DNA of 32,148 bases from an uncultured bacterium (lineage in GTDB: Bacteria > Actinomycetota > Coriobacteriia > Coriobacteriales > Coriobacteriaceae). The notes below the pieces were generated by a model. It saw only the letters and a list, made by a program, of their open reading frames with translations. It was not told the origin of the DNA and made no database searches. Location of the stretch: positions 1-32,148 of the forward strand of contig CAJMMA010000018.1 of the NCBI GenBank assembly GCA_905214435.1, read 5' to 3'. Numbering within the stretch: position 1 is the first letter of the stretch; the number at the start of each line of letters is the position of its first letter. Shown piece by piece: positions 1-7,758 of this stretch. The position numbers and the translations under genes are program-made.

Positions 1-13
1 CGTGGGAGGGGAC

Positions 14-262
14 ATGGTCGAGTTTACAAAGACGATTAAAGATCCGTTGGGATTGCATGCCCGCCCGGTTGCGCTGCTCTACGACATCATTGCCAAGCAT
101 CGTAGCGACGTGTCGGTTAGCATCGGCGACCGCCATACCGACGGCCGTGATGTGATGGGGCTCATGGCGCTTTACGGCGAGTGCGGCGAGGACATCGTCT
201 TTCGCGTTTCGGGCGTAGACGAGGCCTCGTGTGTCACGTCGATCAGAAACCTCTCGCTCTAA
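14..262 (+). CDS. HPr-family phosphocarrier protein, Asp46 variant
   Basis: An 82-residue HPr-fold protein of the phosphotransferase system. HPr takes phosphate from enzyme I on His15 and hands it to sugar-specific EIIA domains in the cytoplasm. The active-site motif GLHARP is at residues 13-18, with His at exactly position 15. The second conserved helix reads DGRDVMGLMAL (43-53). The usual regulatory Ser46 of Gram-positive HPr, normally in K-S-I-M-G, is replaced by Asp46. I chose the ATG at 14 because a GGGAGGGG Shine-Dalgarno sits just upstream; an in-frame GTG at 2 would overlap that site. The gene stands alone before two hairpins, and what lies upstream is outside the window. It may be a specialised second HPr and not the general one. 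The family is clear; the role of Asp46 is inference. Confidence 0.88.
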   Translation: MVEFTKTIKDPLGLHARPVALLYDIIAKHRSDVSVSIGDRHTDGRDVMGLMALYGECGEDIVFRVSGVDEASCVTSIRNLSL

Positions 263-269
263 ACGCAAC

Positions 270-292
270 AAGGGACTGCGGACAGTCCCTTT
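270..292 (+). terminator. Hairpin after HPr gene
   Basis: AAGGGACTG and CAGTCCCTT form a perfect 9-bp stem around a CGGA tetraloop, starting 8 bases after the HPr stop codon. The downstream T run is short (TTTG), so this may be a weak terminator or an mRNA-stabilising stem ahead of the stronger hairpin that follows. Confidence 0.6.
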
Positions 293-305
293 GTCACATC
301 TCTGG

Positions 306-331
306 GAGGCGCTCTTTGCGGCGCCTCTTTT
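306..331 (+). terminator. Rho-independent terminator after HPr gene
   Basis: GAGGCGC (306-312) pairs with GCGCCTC (321-327) around an 8-base loop and is followed at once by TTTT. It separates the HPr gene from the iron-uptake operon. Confidence 0.8.
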
Positions 332-378
332 GTTTCATATGGGAAACTTTTCCGAAAACTGAATAGGGACCCTTTCCA

Positions 379-432
379 AAAAGTTAACCACGTGCTAGTT
401 TACTGTAGCGAACATAGACGTGGTTAACTTTT
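379..432. promoter_or_regulatory. 15-bp inverted repeat upstream of feoA
   Basis: A perfect inverted repeat: AAAAGTTAACCACGT at 379-393 and its exact complement at 418-432, separated by 24 bases. Each arm contains GTTAAC. The pair lies 44 bases before the first feoA, where an operator is expected. The inner AAGTTA/TAACTT bases also occur in the DtxR-like box before feoB, and GTGGTTAACT recurs at about 3582-3591 before the Cys-rich FeoB partner. An iron-responsive regulator site is therefore plausible. A 5'-UTR hairpin is the alternative. Confidence 0.5.
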
Positions 433-475
433 GCTGCGTCGATGTTGAGGACGAACTGACGTTAGGAGCACACTC

Positions 476-718
476 ATGTCTTGCGGACCGCAGATGCCGG
501 CCATGCCGCTTTCGATGGTGAAAGCGGGCGAAACCGTGCACGTGTCTCGTGTAAAGGGCAATGAGGACATGAAGCACCACCTCAAGGACCTCGGCTTTGT
601 CGAGGGCAGTGAGGTTCACGTGGTGAGCTCGAGTGGCGCCAATATCATCGTCACCGTGCTGGGCGCACGCTTTGGTATCGATACCAAGGTCGCCATGCAC
701 ATCATGACCGTCGGTTAG
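476..718 (+). CDS. feoA: FeoA family protein (first copy)
   Basis: An 80-residue FeoA protein. FeoA is a small cytoplasmic SH3-like-fold protein that partners FeoB in ferrous iron uptake; its precise role is unsettled. Family features visible here are the opening G-E-T-V-H-V strand, the central LKDLGFVEGSEV turn and the closing segment ending in HIMTVG. A GAG-type Shine-Dalgarno (AGGAG, 464-468) sits 7 bases before the ATG. It is first in a feoA-feoA-feoB order, 39 bases ahead of the second copy, and follows a large inverted repeat that may regulate the cluster. It starts with a short extension containing a Cys and two Met (MSCGPQMPAM), which the second copy lacks. Confidence 0.92.
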   Translation: MSCGPQMPAMPLSMVKAGETVHVSRVKGNEDMKHHLKDLGFVEGSEVHVVSSSGANIIVTVLGARFGIDTKVAMHIMTVG

Positions 719-757
719 TTCGCAGCATTTCATAAAAGCTGAAAGGGGGAAAAGAAT

Positions 758-979
758 ATGAAGACGTTGGGTGACGTTAAGGTGGGCGAGAGCTCTACCA
801 TCGTCAAGCTTCACGGCGAGGGCGCGCTTCGCCGTCACCTTATGGACCTGGGCCTCATCAAGGGCACTTCGTTCAAGGTCGTTAAGGTTGCACCGCTCGG
901 AGATCCGGTCGAGATCAACGTGCGCGGCTACGAGCTTTCCATCCGCAAGGAGGAGGCTGCCGTCGTCGAGGTCCAGTAA
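758..979 (+). CDS. feoA: FeoA family protein (second copy)
   Basis: A 73-residue FeoA homologue with the canonical pattern: TLGDVKVGESSTI, then RRHLMDLGLIKGTSFKVV and the C-terminal strand region LSIRKEEAAVVEV. A strong purine-rich ribosome site (GAAAGGGGG) precedes the ATG. It is clearly diverged from the first copy, so the pair is not a recent duplication. The two presumably act together or differentially on FeoB, but nothing in the sequence assigns separate jobs. 123 bases with a DtxR-like box separate it from feoB. Confidence 0.93.
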   Translation: MKTLGDVKVGESSTIVKLHGEGALRRHLMDLGLIKGTSFKVVKVAPLGDPVEINVRGYELSIRKEEAAVVEVQ

Positions 980-1010
980 GGGCCCGCGGCAACTATTTAT
1001 GCAGATAAAG

Positions 1011-1029
1011 TTAGGTTTTTCTAACTTAA
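1011..1029. promoter_or_regulatory. DtxR/IdeR-like iron box before feoB
   Basis: TTAGGTTTTTCTAACTTAA matches the 19-bp actinobacterial IdeR/DtxR consensus (TTAGGTTAGSCTAACCTAA, recalled) at 15 positions. Read slightly wider it is a palindrome, AAGTTAG-6-CTAACTT (1008-1027). It lies between the second feoA and feoB, 74 bases before the feoB start, which points to an internal iron-repressed promoter. Confidence 0.6.
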
Positions 1030-1102
1030 ATTTGCAATGTTGAAGCACATTATCCAGCCCGTGCGGAGAAAGCAGCGCGGGCACACAAGGAAGAAGGATT
1101 GA

Positions 1103-3430
1103 ATGGCGGATTCTCAGATCCATGTCGCGCTGGCGGGTAACCCCAACTGCGGCAAGACCACGCTTTTCAACCTGATCACCGGCGCCAACGGCTACGTTGG
1201 CAACTGGCCCGGCGTCACGGTTGAGAAAAAGGAAGCCAAGCTCCTGAGCGACAAGAACGTTACCATCACGGACCTCCCTGGCATCTACTCGCTTTCCCCC
1301 TACAGCCCCGAGGAGCAGTGCTCGCGCGATTACCTCATGAGCGGCGAGCCTGATGTCGTCGTCCAGGTGGTCGACGCTACCAACCTCGAGCGCAACCTGT
1401 ACCTGGCGCTTCAGGTTATCGAGACCGGCCTGCCCGTGGTCGTTGCCCTCAACATGGCCGACTTGGTCGAGAAGAACGGCGACAAGATCGACACGGACAA
1501 GCTCTCCAAGAAGCTCGGCTGCCCGGTCATGATGATCTCCGCTCTTAAGAACAAGGGCATCACGGAGCTATTCGAGCAGGTCAAAAAGTCCGCTGCTTCC
1601 AAGGGCCAGGTGCCGGAGCACAAGTTCGATTCCTCCATTGAGGACGTTCTGGACCACATCGAGAACAATCTGCCGGCGAGCGTTCCCGCCAACAAGCGTC
1701 GCTACTACGCCGTCAAGCTGTTCGAGCGCGACGCGGACGCCTGCAAGCTCATCAACCTCACCAAGGAGAAGGCCGCTCGCGTCGAGCAGCTGGTCGCCCA
1801 GTGCGAGCAGGATTGCGACGACGACGCCGAGTCCATCATCACCGGCGAGCGCTACGGCGTGATTGCCCACATCATCGACGAGTGCCTCACTAAGGCTCCG
1901 GCAAAGATGAGCACCTCCGAGAAGATCGACCGCGTGGTTACCAACCGTATCCTGGGCCTGCCGATCTTTGTGGTCATCATGTTCTGTGTGTACTACATTG
2001 CCGTCTCTACCTTGGGCGGCACGGTGACTGACTTCACCAACGACCAACTCTTCGGCACCGACGGCTGGTACGTGCTCGGTCAGGGTCGCGACGCCTATGA
2101 CGCAGCTGTTGAGGCTGCGGGCGACAATGCCGACTCGGTCGACCCGGCACAGTACGGCCCCTATGTCCCGGGTATCACCACCATGGTGCACGACGCCCTT
2201 GTGGCGGGCGGCACCGAGGACGGCGGCCTGGTCGATTCGCTGGTCTGCGACGGCATCGTCGGCGGCCTGGGCGCCATCTTCGGCTTCGTCCCGCAGATGT
2301 TCCTGCTCTTTGTGATGCTGTCTTTCCTGGAGGACTGCGGCTACATGGCCCGCGTCGCCTTCATCATGGACCGCGTGTTCCGCCGCTTTGGCCTGTCCGG
2401 TAAGTCCTTTATCCCCATGCTCGTGTCCTCGGGCTGCGGCGTCCCCGGCGTCATGGCCACCAAGACCATCGAGAACGAGAAGGACCGCCGCATGACGGTC
2501 ATGACCACCACGTTCATTCCCTGTGGCGCCAAGCTGCCGATCATCGCCCTGCTCATGGGTTCCATCATCGGCGATTCTTCCACCACCGCCGCATGGATCA
2601 GCCCGCTCTTCTACTTCCTGGGCGTCTTTGCCGTCATCGCCTCGGGCCTCATGCTCAAGAAGACCAAGCTCTTCGCCGGCCGTCCGACGCCGTTCGTTAT
2701 GGAGCTTCCTGCCTACCACTTCCCGGCGATCCGCTCTTGGGCGCTGCACGTGTGGGAACGCTGCTGGGCCTTTATCAAGAAGGCCGGCACGGTCATCTTT
2801 GCGTCCACCGTCGTCGTTTGGTTCCTCTCCAACTTTGGTAGCTATAACGGTTCCTTTGGTTTCCTGCCTGCGATGGACGGCATCCCCGAGGAGTTTATGG
2901 ACTACTCCGTGCTTGCCATGCTCGGCAACCTGGTCGCTTGGATCTTCGCCCCGCTCGGCTTTAGCACCTGGCAGGCAACTGCGCTGACTGTCTCTGGCCT
3001 TGTCGCCAAGGAGAACGTCGTCGCCACCGCCGGCTCGCTGCTGTCGGTTGCTGACGCCGCCGAGACCGACCCGAGCCTGTGGACCGCGTTTGCCGGCATG
3101 TTCCCGACCATGGGCGCCTGCGTTGCCTTCGGCGCTTTCAACCTGCTGTGCGCCCCGTGCTTTGCCGCCATGGGAACTATCCGCAACCAGATGGACTCCG
3201 GCAAGTGGACCGCGATTGCCATCGGCTACGAGTGCGCCTTTGCCTGGGTGATCGGCCTGTTCATCAACCAGTTCTACAACCTGCTTGTCCTTGGCCAGTT
3301 TGGTATTTGGACGGTTGTAGCCATCGTACTGCTGGTTGCGATGCTCTTCCAGATCTTCCGTCCCATGCCCAAGCACGCTTGGACCGACGAGGACGAGACC
3401 AACACCGCTTCCGCTGCAGTTTCCGCTTAA
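1103..3430 (+). CDS. feoB: Ferrous iron transport protein B
   Basis: A 775-residue FeoB, the inner-membrane Fe(II) transporter with a cytoplasmic GTPase domain. G motifs are visible: G1 GNPNCGKT (12-19), the G2 region GVTVEKK, G3 DLPG (57-60), G4 NMAD (117-120) and G5 SAL (146-148). A helical linker follows to about residue 270. The membrane part starts at about 282 and has two Gate regions. The first contains GYMARVAFIMDRVFRRFGLSG and the conserved SSGCGVPG, the second TWQATALTVSGLVAKENVV. After the first membrane helix there is a long soluble loop (about residues 305-370, Asp- and Gly-rich), larger than in the compact E. coli protein. The ATG follows an AAGAAGG site. Length is normal for the family. 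Confidence 0.97.
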   Translation: MADSQIHVALAGNPNCGKTTLFNLITGANGYVGNWPGVTVEKKEAKLLSDKNVTITDLPGIYSLSPYSPEEQCSRDYLMSGEPDVVVQVVDATNLERNLYLALQVIETGLPVVVALNMADLVEKNGDKIDTDKLSKKLGCPVMMISALKNKGITELFEQVKKSAASKGQVPEHKFDSSIEDVLDHIENNLPASVPANKRRYYAVKLFERDADACKLINLTKEKAARVEQLVAQCEQDCDDDAESIITGERYGVIAHIIDECLTKAPAKMSTSEKIDRVVTNRILGLPIFVVIMFCVYYIAVSTLGGTVTDFTNDQLFGTDGWYVLGQGRDAYDAAVEAAGDNADSVDPAQYGPYVPGITTMVHDALVAGGTEDGGLVDSLVCDGIVGGLGAIFGFVPQMFLLFVMLSFLEDCGYMARVAFIMDRVFRRFGLSGKSFIPMLVSSGCGVPGVMATKTIENEKDRRMTVMTTTFIPCGAKLPIIALLMGSIIGDSSTTAAWISPLFYFLGVFAVIASGLMLKKTKLFAGRPTPFVMELPAYHFPAIRSWALHVWERCWAFIKKAGTVIFASTVVVWFLSNFGSYNGSFGFLPAMDGIPEEFMDYSVLAMLGNLVAWIFAPLGFSTWQATALTVSGLVAKENVVATAGSLLSVADAAETDPSLWTAFAGMFPTMGACVAFGAFNLLCAPCFAAMGTIRNQMDSGKWTAIAIGYECAFAWVIGLFINQFYNLLVLGQFGIWTVVAIVLLVAMLFQIFRPMPKHAWTDEDETNTASAAVSA

Positions 3431-3459
3431 GTCCGAATAAGGATCAGCCCCTTTCCACG

Positions 3460-3492
3460 AGCCCGGGTGTCCCAGCGACACTCGGGCTTTTT
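3460..3492 (+). terminator. Terminator after feoB
   Basis: AGCCCGGGTGTC pairs with GACACTCGGGCT (one G-T wobble) around CCAGC, followed by TTTTT. It is a strong intrinsic terminator 29 bases after the feoB stop, so the small gene downstream probably has its own promoter. Confidence 0.87.
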
Positions 3493-3605
3493 GGTGAGGG
3501 AGATGTGGCGTTTCCGCAGATAAAACCGACCAAAATATACCTGTCCCTTTTTGGCAGGTGGAGAATGGGGTAAAGTAAGTGGTGGTTAACTAGAGGAGGC
3601 TTGCT

Positions 3606-3806
3606 ATGGCACCTATCGATATTGTTGTACTGGCTGTTATCGGCATTGCGTTTGTCGCCGTGTGCGTGCGCATTTATCGTAAGGGCACTTGCGCCGACTG
3701 CGCTCAGGGCGGCGTTTGCACGGGACATTGTTCCAACAAAAAAACCTGCGCCGCACTTAAGGGCGTGGACAAAATTGCCGAAGACTTGGGCCGCGGTATC
3801 AAGTAA
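3606..3806 (+). CDS. FeoB-associated Cys-rich membrane protein
   Basis: A 66-residue protein with one N-terminal membrane helix (about residues 4-22) followed by a basic stretch and a cysteine cluster: C29, C32, C38, C42 and C48 within KGTCADCAQGGVCTGHCSNKKTC. This matches the small FeoB-associated Cys-rich proteins often found beside feoB in Firmicutes and Actinobacteria. A role in handling Fe(II) or a metal cofactor at the membrane is plausible but unproven. A clear GAGGAGG ribosome site precedes the ATG. The gene lies after the feoB terminator, and the upstream GTGGTTAACT motif resembles an arm of the inverted repeat before feoA, suggesting shared control. Confidence 0.82.
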   Translation: MAPIDIVVLAVIGIAFVAVCVRIYRKGTCADCAQGGVCTGHCSNKKTCAALKGVDKIAEDLGRGIK

Positions 3807-3818
3807 GGTCCGTCATCC

Positions 3819-3855
3819 AAGCGCCTCGCGAGCATCCGTTCGCGGGGCGCTTTGC
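3819..3855 (+). terminator. Hairpin after the Cys-rich gene
   Basis: AAGCGCCTCGCGA pairs with TCGCGGGGCGCTT (one mismatch) around a short loop, followed by TTTG. It begins 13 bases after the stop codon. The T run is short but the stem is very strong. Confidence 0.7.
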
Positions 3856-3909
3856 ACATTTGGGGGAGAGCGCGGCGAGTTGAAGAGTGATTTTGGGGTA
3901 TCGTTAAAC

Positions 3910-3986
3910 CAGTTGCGGTGAAATGCGGACTGTTTTGGCTGTCAAAGGCCTTATCTACTCCGTATTCCACCGCAACTTTTTGTGGG
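3910..3986. repeat. 77-bp palindromic repeat, copy 1 (left of kdp)
   Basis: A 77-bp element that recurs at 12319-12395 in the same orientation with only two base differences. Its ends form a hairpin: AGTTGCGGTGAAATGCGGA near the left pairs with TCCGTATTCCACCGCAACT near the right. The interior carries GGCTGTCAAAGGCCTTATCTA. The right edge lies 5 bases from the end of kdpE, between two convergent genes. It could be a REP/MITE-like element or a bidirectional terminator; the TTTTT after the right arm suits the latter. Confidence 0.85.
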
Positions 3987-3991
3987 GTGGG

Positions 3992-4696
3992 CTAGAGACG
4001 CTGCATGCGGTACCCGACGCCCATGTGCGTCTGAATCATCTTGGGGTGAGAGGGGTCTGCCTCGATCTTCTTGCGCAGGGTGCGCATGAACACGCGCAGG
4101 CTCGCCAGATCGCTGTCCCAGCTCGTGCCCCATATCTCGCGGGTGATGAAGGTGTGGGTGAGCACCTTGTCGACGTTTTTCGCCAGAAGGACGAGCAATT
4201 TGTACTCGGTTGGGGTGAGCGAGAGCTCGCGTCCGTCTTTCGTCGCGTATCCCGCGGCGTAGTCGATATGCAGCGGACCGTTGTCGAACGTGCTCGCTTC
4301 TGTCGACTCGCTCGACGCCATCGAGGAGCGCCTCAAATTCGCACGGACGCGCGCGAGCAACTCATCCACAGAAAAGGGCTTGGTGAGGTAGTCGTCTGCC
4401 CCTGCGTCAAGTGCTGCAATCTTGTCGGAATCTTCGGTGCGCGCCGAAATGACGATAATGGGGACTGCCGACCAGCTTCGGATCTTCGTGATGACCTCGA
4501 TACCGTCAATGTCGGGAAGGCCGAGGTCGAGCATGATGAGGCTGGGGCCGTGCGACACCGCATCCATGATGGCGGCCTGGCCGTCGCAAACCTTGCTCAC
4601 GACATAGCCGTGGAGGTCAAGCGCGGTCGAAACGAGGTTTTGAACGGTCAGGTCATCTTCGACCAGGAGGATGCGTGGCTTAGCGGCATTATTCAT
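3992..4696 (-). CDS. kdpE: KdpE response regulator
   Basis: A 234-residue OmpR-type response regulator, the partner of KdpD in potassium-limitation control. The receiver domain is complete: acidic pocket VEDD (12-15), phospho-acceptor Asp57 in MLDLGLPD, Thr/Ser region ISART, and Lys106 in YLTKPF. The winged-helix effector runs from about 135 to the end, with LTPTEYKLLVLLAKN and the C-terminal hairpin HMGVGYRM. The start ATG overlaps the kdpD stop by 8 bases (CATGAATAA), indicating translational coupling. A much longer in-frame upstream extension exists, but it lies antisense to nothing recognisable and inside kdpD, so it is not used. The gene is last in the minus-strand operon and ends beside the 77-bp repeat. 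Confidence 0.96.
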   Translation of the reverse strand: MNNAAKPRILLVEDDLTVQNLVSTALDLHGYVVSKVCDGQAAIMDAVSHGPSLIMLDLGLPDIDGIEVITKIRSWSAVPIIVISARTEDSDKIAALDAGADDYLTKPFSVDELLARVRANLRRSSMASSESTEASTFDNGPLHIDYAAGYATKDGRELSLTPTEYKLLVLLAKNVDKVLTHTFITREIWGTSWDSDLASLRVFMRTLRKKIEADPSHPKMIQTHMGVGYRMQRL

Positions 4697-7424
4697 GAAT
4701 CTCGATCTCCTCAGCGGGCAGGGCAAAACGGAAGACGGCCCCATGGGGGTGGTTGTCGCGAACTTCGATGACGCCGCCATGCGCCTCCACGATGGAGCGG
4801 CAGAGCGACAGCCCAAGGCCGATGCTTCGACGCGAATCCACGGGCCGCGTATTGCGTGAGGTGAAGAAGCGCTCAAAGATATGAGGCTTGTCGCAGTCTG
4901 CCACACCCGGCCCATCGTCTGCGACGTCCACCACGACGAACGCACCCTCGCGACGTGCGCTGATGGTGACAGTCGAGTCCTCGGGCGTGTATTTGAAGGC
5001 GTTCATGATGAGATTCGTAAGCACCTGCATGATGAGATGGACGTCGATGCGTACCAGCAGGATGTCGTCAGTGTGCTCGATGGTGACGGTACGTCCATGC
5101 GATGCTTGGGCGACATGGCTGAGGGCGGCCTCGATGACCTCGTCGATGAGCTCGGATGTGAAGTTGAGGCAAATGGTGCCATCCTCGACGCGTGTGATGG
5201 CGAGGAGGTTCTCCACGGTATCGATAAGCCAGAGGGAGTCGTCGTAGATGGCATCGGCAAGATCGCAGCGTTGTTCGAGGCTGAGCTTCTCGTCGCTCTT
5301 CCGAAGGATTGCCGCAGATCCGGATATAGCCGTGAGTGGTGTCCTCAAATCGTGGCCGATGGAGCGCAAAAGGTTGGCGCGCAGCTGCTCGTTTTTCGCC
5401 AAGACCGCAGCCTCTTCGCGCTCTTGCGCCGCCCGGTCGCTTTCGAGCGCCAAGGCGCATTCGCCTACGATAGATAGGACGATCGAATGCTCGAAGGCTT
5501 CGATCTCGCGCCCCTCCAGGTCGATGCCGATGACACCGAATACCTTGTCGCCGGTGCGAACCGCGAGGTAGAGGCAGCGCGCCTCGGGCAGGGTCCGCGT
5601 GCTTGCGCCCGCGCGTTTGTTGTTGGTGTAGGTCCAGGTTGCAACAGCGCGCTCGTAGTCGGTGAGCAGCGACGCGGATCGGTTTTCGGTGCCAGCGGAC
5701 TCATAGAGCGTCTTGCCGAGCGTGCCGTGTTCGGCGGAGTAGAAGACCACGTCGAGTTTTAGCAGTTTGATGAGTTGGTTCATGGCGACGCGGGCACACT
5801 CCTCCGCGCTATGGGCTTGCTGCAAGAGCTGGTTCGTTTCGAGGAGTACGCGCGTTTTGAATGCGTTCTCGGCGGAGGTACGGGCGTTGTCGGCGATGCG
5901 CGCAGTTAACTCGCCGGCGACCATAGCGGTAGCGAACATGATGCCGAACGTGACCAGATAGCTTCGGTCGTAGCTGGCGAGCGAAAACAGAGGCGTTACG
6001 AAGCAGAAGTTGTAAAGCACTACAGAGAGCACGCTCGATACGATCGTGCAGATACGCCCCGTCGTGGTGACGGCGGTCAGCAGGGCCGTGAGGATATAGA
6101 GGGATATGATGCTGGAATCGGCAAATCCCAGATGGCGGAAAGCCGTGCCGATCGCTGTGGCGACAAGAGAGAGGGCCAGCGTGCGAAGCACGTTTCGGCT
6201 GCTGGGCGGCTGCAGGGCGAGCGCATGGCGGCGTCCTTTGGGTCGGGAGGGCGGAGTCGACTGGTCTGGAATGATGTAAATGTCGAGGTTCGGGGCGAAT
6301 GTTATGAGCTGTTCTACGAGAGATTTGCGGCCAAAGAGGGCCTGACGGACGCTGCTGTGCTCGCCCGTGCGCCCCATGACGATCTTCGAAATACCCGACA
6401 GGCGTGCGAACTCGGAGATCTGAAACGCGACGTCGTCGCCATAGACGGTTTCCATATGTGCTCCGAGCTGCTCGGCTAGGGCGATATTGTCTGCAAGCTT
6501 GGCGCGCTCATCATCGCTCATGGCTTGCGTGCGCGGGCTCTCTACGAACAGGGCGACGAGCTCGCTGCGAAACGCTTTCGCCATGCGTGCGGCGGCACGG
6601 ACGATGCGGGGATTGGTCGGCGCCGGGGAGACACAGACTAAGATACGCTCCCTGGTGTAGTAGTCACGGTTTCCCAGCACGCGTGCGGCGTCTGTGAGGT
6701 GGCCGGTGCGATCGGCGCAGCGGCGCAGCGCGATTTCTCGGAGTGCGGTGAGGTTCTCGACGGTAAAAAAATGCTGTTGCGCTCGCTCGGCTTGTGCGGG
6801 ACGGTAGACGAGGCCGGCGCGAAGGCGCTCAAGTAGGTCTTCGGGCTCTATGTCAACGAGCTCGACCTGGTCGGCATCATCGAAGATGCGGTCGGGGATT
6901 CGTTCGCTCACGACAACGCCGGTGATGGATGCAACCATGTCGTTTAGGCTCTCGATATGCTGAACGTTCACAGTCGTATAGACGTCGATGCCTGCATGTA
7001 GAAGTTCCTCGACGTCTTGATAACGTTTGTCGTGGCGAGACCCCGGCGCATTCGTATGGGCGAGCTCGTCGACAAGGATGAGCTGAGGGGCGCGTTCGAT
7101 AGCCGCATCTAGATCGAACTCGCTGAGCGCAATGCCGTTGTGCTCAGCGAGTTTACAGGGCACGTTCTCAAGCCCTTGTGCAAGATGGGCAGTTGCCGGA
7201 CGTTCGTGCGGCTCGATGTATCCCGCGACGACGTCGACACCTCGCCGCTTGGCGGCGTGGGCGGCTTGAAGCATCGCATAGGTTTTGCCTGCACCAGCAG
7301 CGTAGCCAAAGAAAATCTTGAGGTGTCCCCGGCTGGTTCGAGCGTCATCGGCGGCCTCGTCTTTCTCAATTGCCTTGAGGATGAGGTCTGGATTGACGCG
7401 AGTGTCCGATGCGTCGCGCTGCAT
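4689..7424 (-). CDS. kdpD: KdpD osmosensitive potassium sensor histidine kinase
   Basis: A 911-residue KdpD. Order of parts: the KdpD N-terminal domain with Walker A GYAAGAGKT (40-48) and VDELAHTNAPGSRH (118-131); a universal-stress-protein-like domain (about 258-385); four closely packed membrane helices (about 413-510, DUF4118 type); a GAF-like region (about 540-660); then HisKA with SIGHDLRTPLTAI (phospho-acceptor His691) and HATPase_c with NLIMNAFKYTP, DDGPGV and GLGLSL. It senses potassium limitation and phosphorylates or dephosphorylates KdpE. I chose the ATG at 7424 because AAAGG lies just upstream and the family's N-terminus aligns. Two upstream in-frame starts would add 12 or 32 unusual residues. 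It is divergent from kdpFABC. Confidence 0.96.
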   Translation of the reverse strand: MQRDASDTRVNPDLILKAIEKDEAADDARTSRGHLKIFFGYAAGAGKTYAMLQAAHAAKRRGVDVVAGYIEPHERPATAHLAQGLENVPCKLAEHNGIALSEFDLDAAIERAPQLILVDELAHTNAPGSRHDKRYQDVEELLHAGIDVYTTVNVQHIESLNDMVASITGVVVSERIPDRIFDDADQVELVDIEPEDLLERLRAGLVYRPAQAERAQQHFFTVENLTALREIALRRCADRTGHLTDAARVLGNRDYYTRERILVCVSPAPTNPRIVRAAARMAKAFRSELVALFVESPRTQAMSDDERAKLADNIALAEQLGAHMETVYGDDVAFQISEFARLSGISKIVMGRTGEHSSVRQALFGRKSLVEQLITFAPNLDIYIIPDQSTPPSRPKGRRHALALQPPSSRNVLRTLALSLVATAIGTAFRHLGFADSSIISLYILTALLTAVTTTGRICTIVSSVLSVVLYNFCFVTPLFSLASYDRSYLVTFGIMFATAMVAGELTARIADNARTSAENAFKTRVLLETNQLLQQAHSAEECARVAMNQLIKLLKLDVVFYSAEHGTLGKTLYESAGTENRSASLLTDYERAVATWTYTNNKRAGASTRTLPEARCLYLAVRTGDKVFGVIGIDLEGREIEAFEHSIVLSIVGECALALESDRAAQEREEAAVLAKNEQLRANLLRSIGHDLRTPLTAISGSAAILRKSDEKLSLEQRCDLADAIYDDSLWLIDTVENLLAITRVEDGTICLNFTSELIDEVIEAALSHVAQASHGRTVTIEHTDDILLVRIDVHLIMQVLTNLIMNAFKYTPEDSTVTISARREGAFVVVDVADDGPGVADCDKPHIFERFFTSRNTRPVDSRRSIGLGLSLCRSIVEAHGGVIEVRDNHPHGAVFRFALPAEEIEIHE

Positions 7425-7535
7425 AGCGTAGCCTTTCTGAAACGTTGCCCATGCGTGCATACGCGGTGAGGACGCCACTGTATGCTCGCGAGGTCGAGTA
7501 TAGGCGCACTGCAGCCGCAATAGTGCTTTCTACCT

Positions 7536-7553
7536 GCATCTTTACGGCATCTT
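7536..7553. promoter_or_regulatory. Candidate KdpE direct repeat in the kdp divergent promoter region
   Basis: GCATCTT occurs at 7536-7542 and again at 7547-7553, an 11-base centre-to-centre spacing typical of OmpR-family tandem half-sites. It lies in the 244-base divergent region between kdpD and kdpF, and CTTTAATCT about 30 bases downstream could be a -10 region for kdpF. The assignment rests on spacing and position only. Confidence 0.4.
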
Positions 7554-7668
7554 AAGGTCGTGAGCCCCGGCCCTCACGCCTCTTTAATCTCTAGAAGCGT
7601 TTACTGTCCCCAGGCGCTTGCGAGAGCAGGCGTCCGAGACATCGGACCGCGCGTGAAAGGGGCGGTAA

Positions 7669-7755
7669 ATGAACATCCTCATTCCCATCATCGGAGTCGT
7701 CTGCATTGGACTCCTTATCTATTACATCTACATTCTGATGAGGAGTGATTCGTAA
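7669..7755 (+). CDS. kdpF: KdpF-like small membrane subunit
   Basis: A 28-residue peptide that is almost entirely one hydrophobic helix (NILIPIIGVVCIGLLIYYIY) ending in a short polar tail, LMRSDS. KdpF is a small peptide that stabilises the KdpABC potassium pump, and its usual size is about 29 residues. The reading frame starts after GAAAGGGGCGGTAA and ends 3 bases before kdpA, the canonical kdpF position. Sequence identity cannot be judged at this length, so the call rests on size, hydrophobicity and location. Confidence 0.8.
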   Translation: MNILIPIIGVVCIGLLIYYIYILMRSDS

Positions 7756-7758
7756 ACT

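Noticed and set aside
1568..3481. 637-codon open frame on the minus strand across feoB
   Set aside because: Composition is the antisense of a GC-rich gene (Asp, Gly, His, Arg-rich), there is no domain, no ribosome site, and feoB on the plus strand is certain.
3923..4771. 282-codon plus-strand frame opposite kdpE
   Set aside because: Overlaps the 77-bp repeat and runs antisense to an intact response regulator; no recognisable domain.
4697..4945. 83-codon upstream extension of kdpE
   Set aside because: It lies within kdpD, reads as an out-of-frame shadow, and the coupled ATG at 4696 gives a normal receiver N-terminus.
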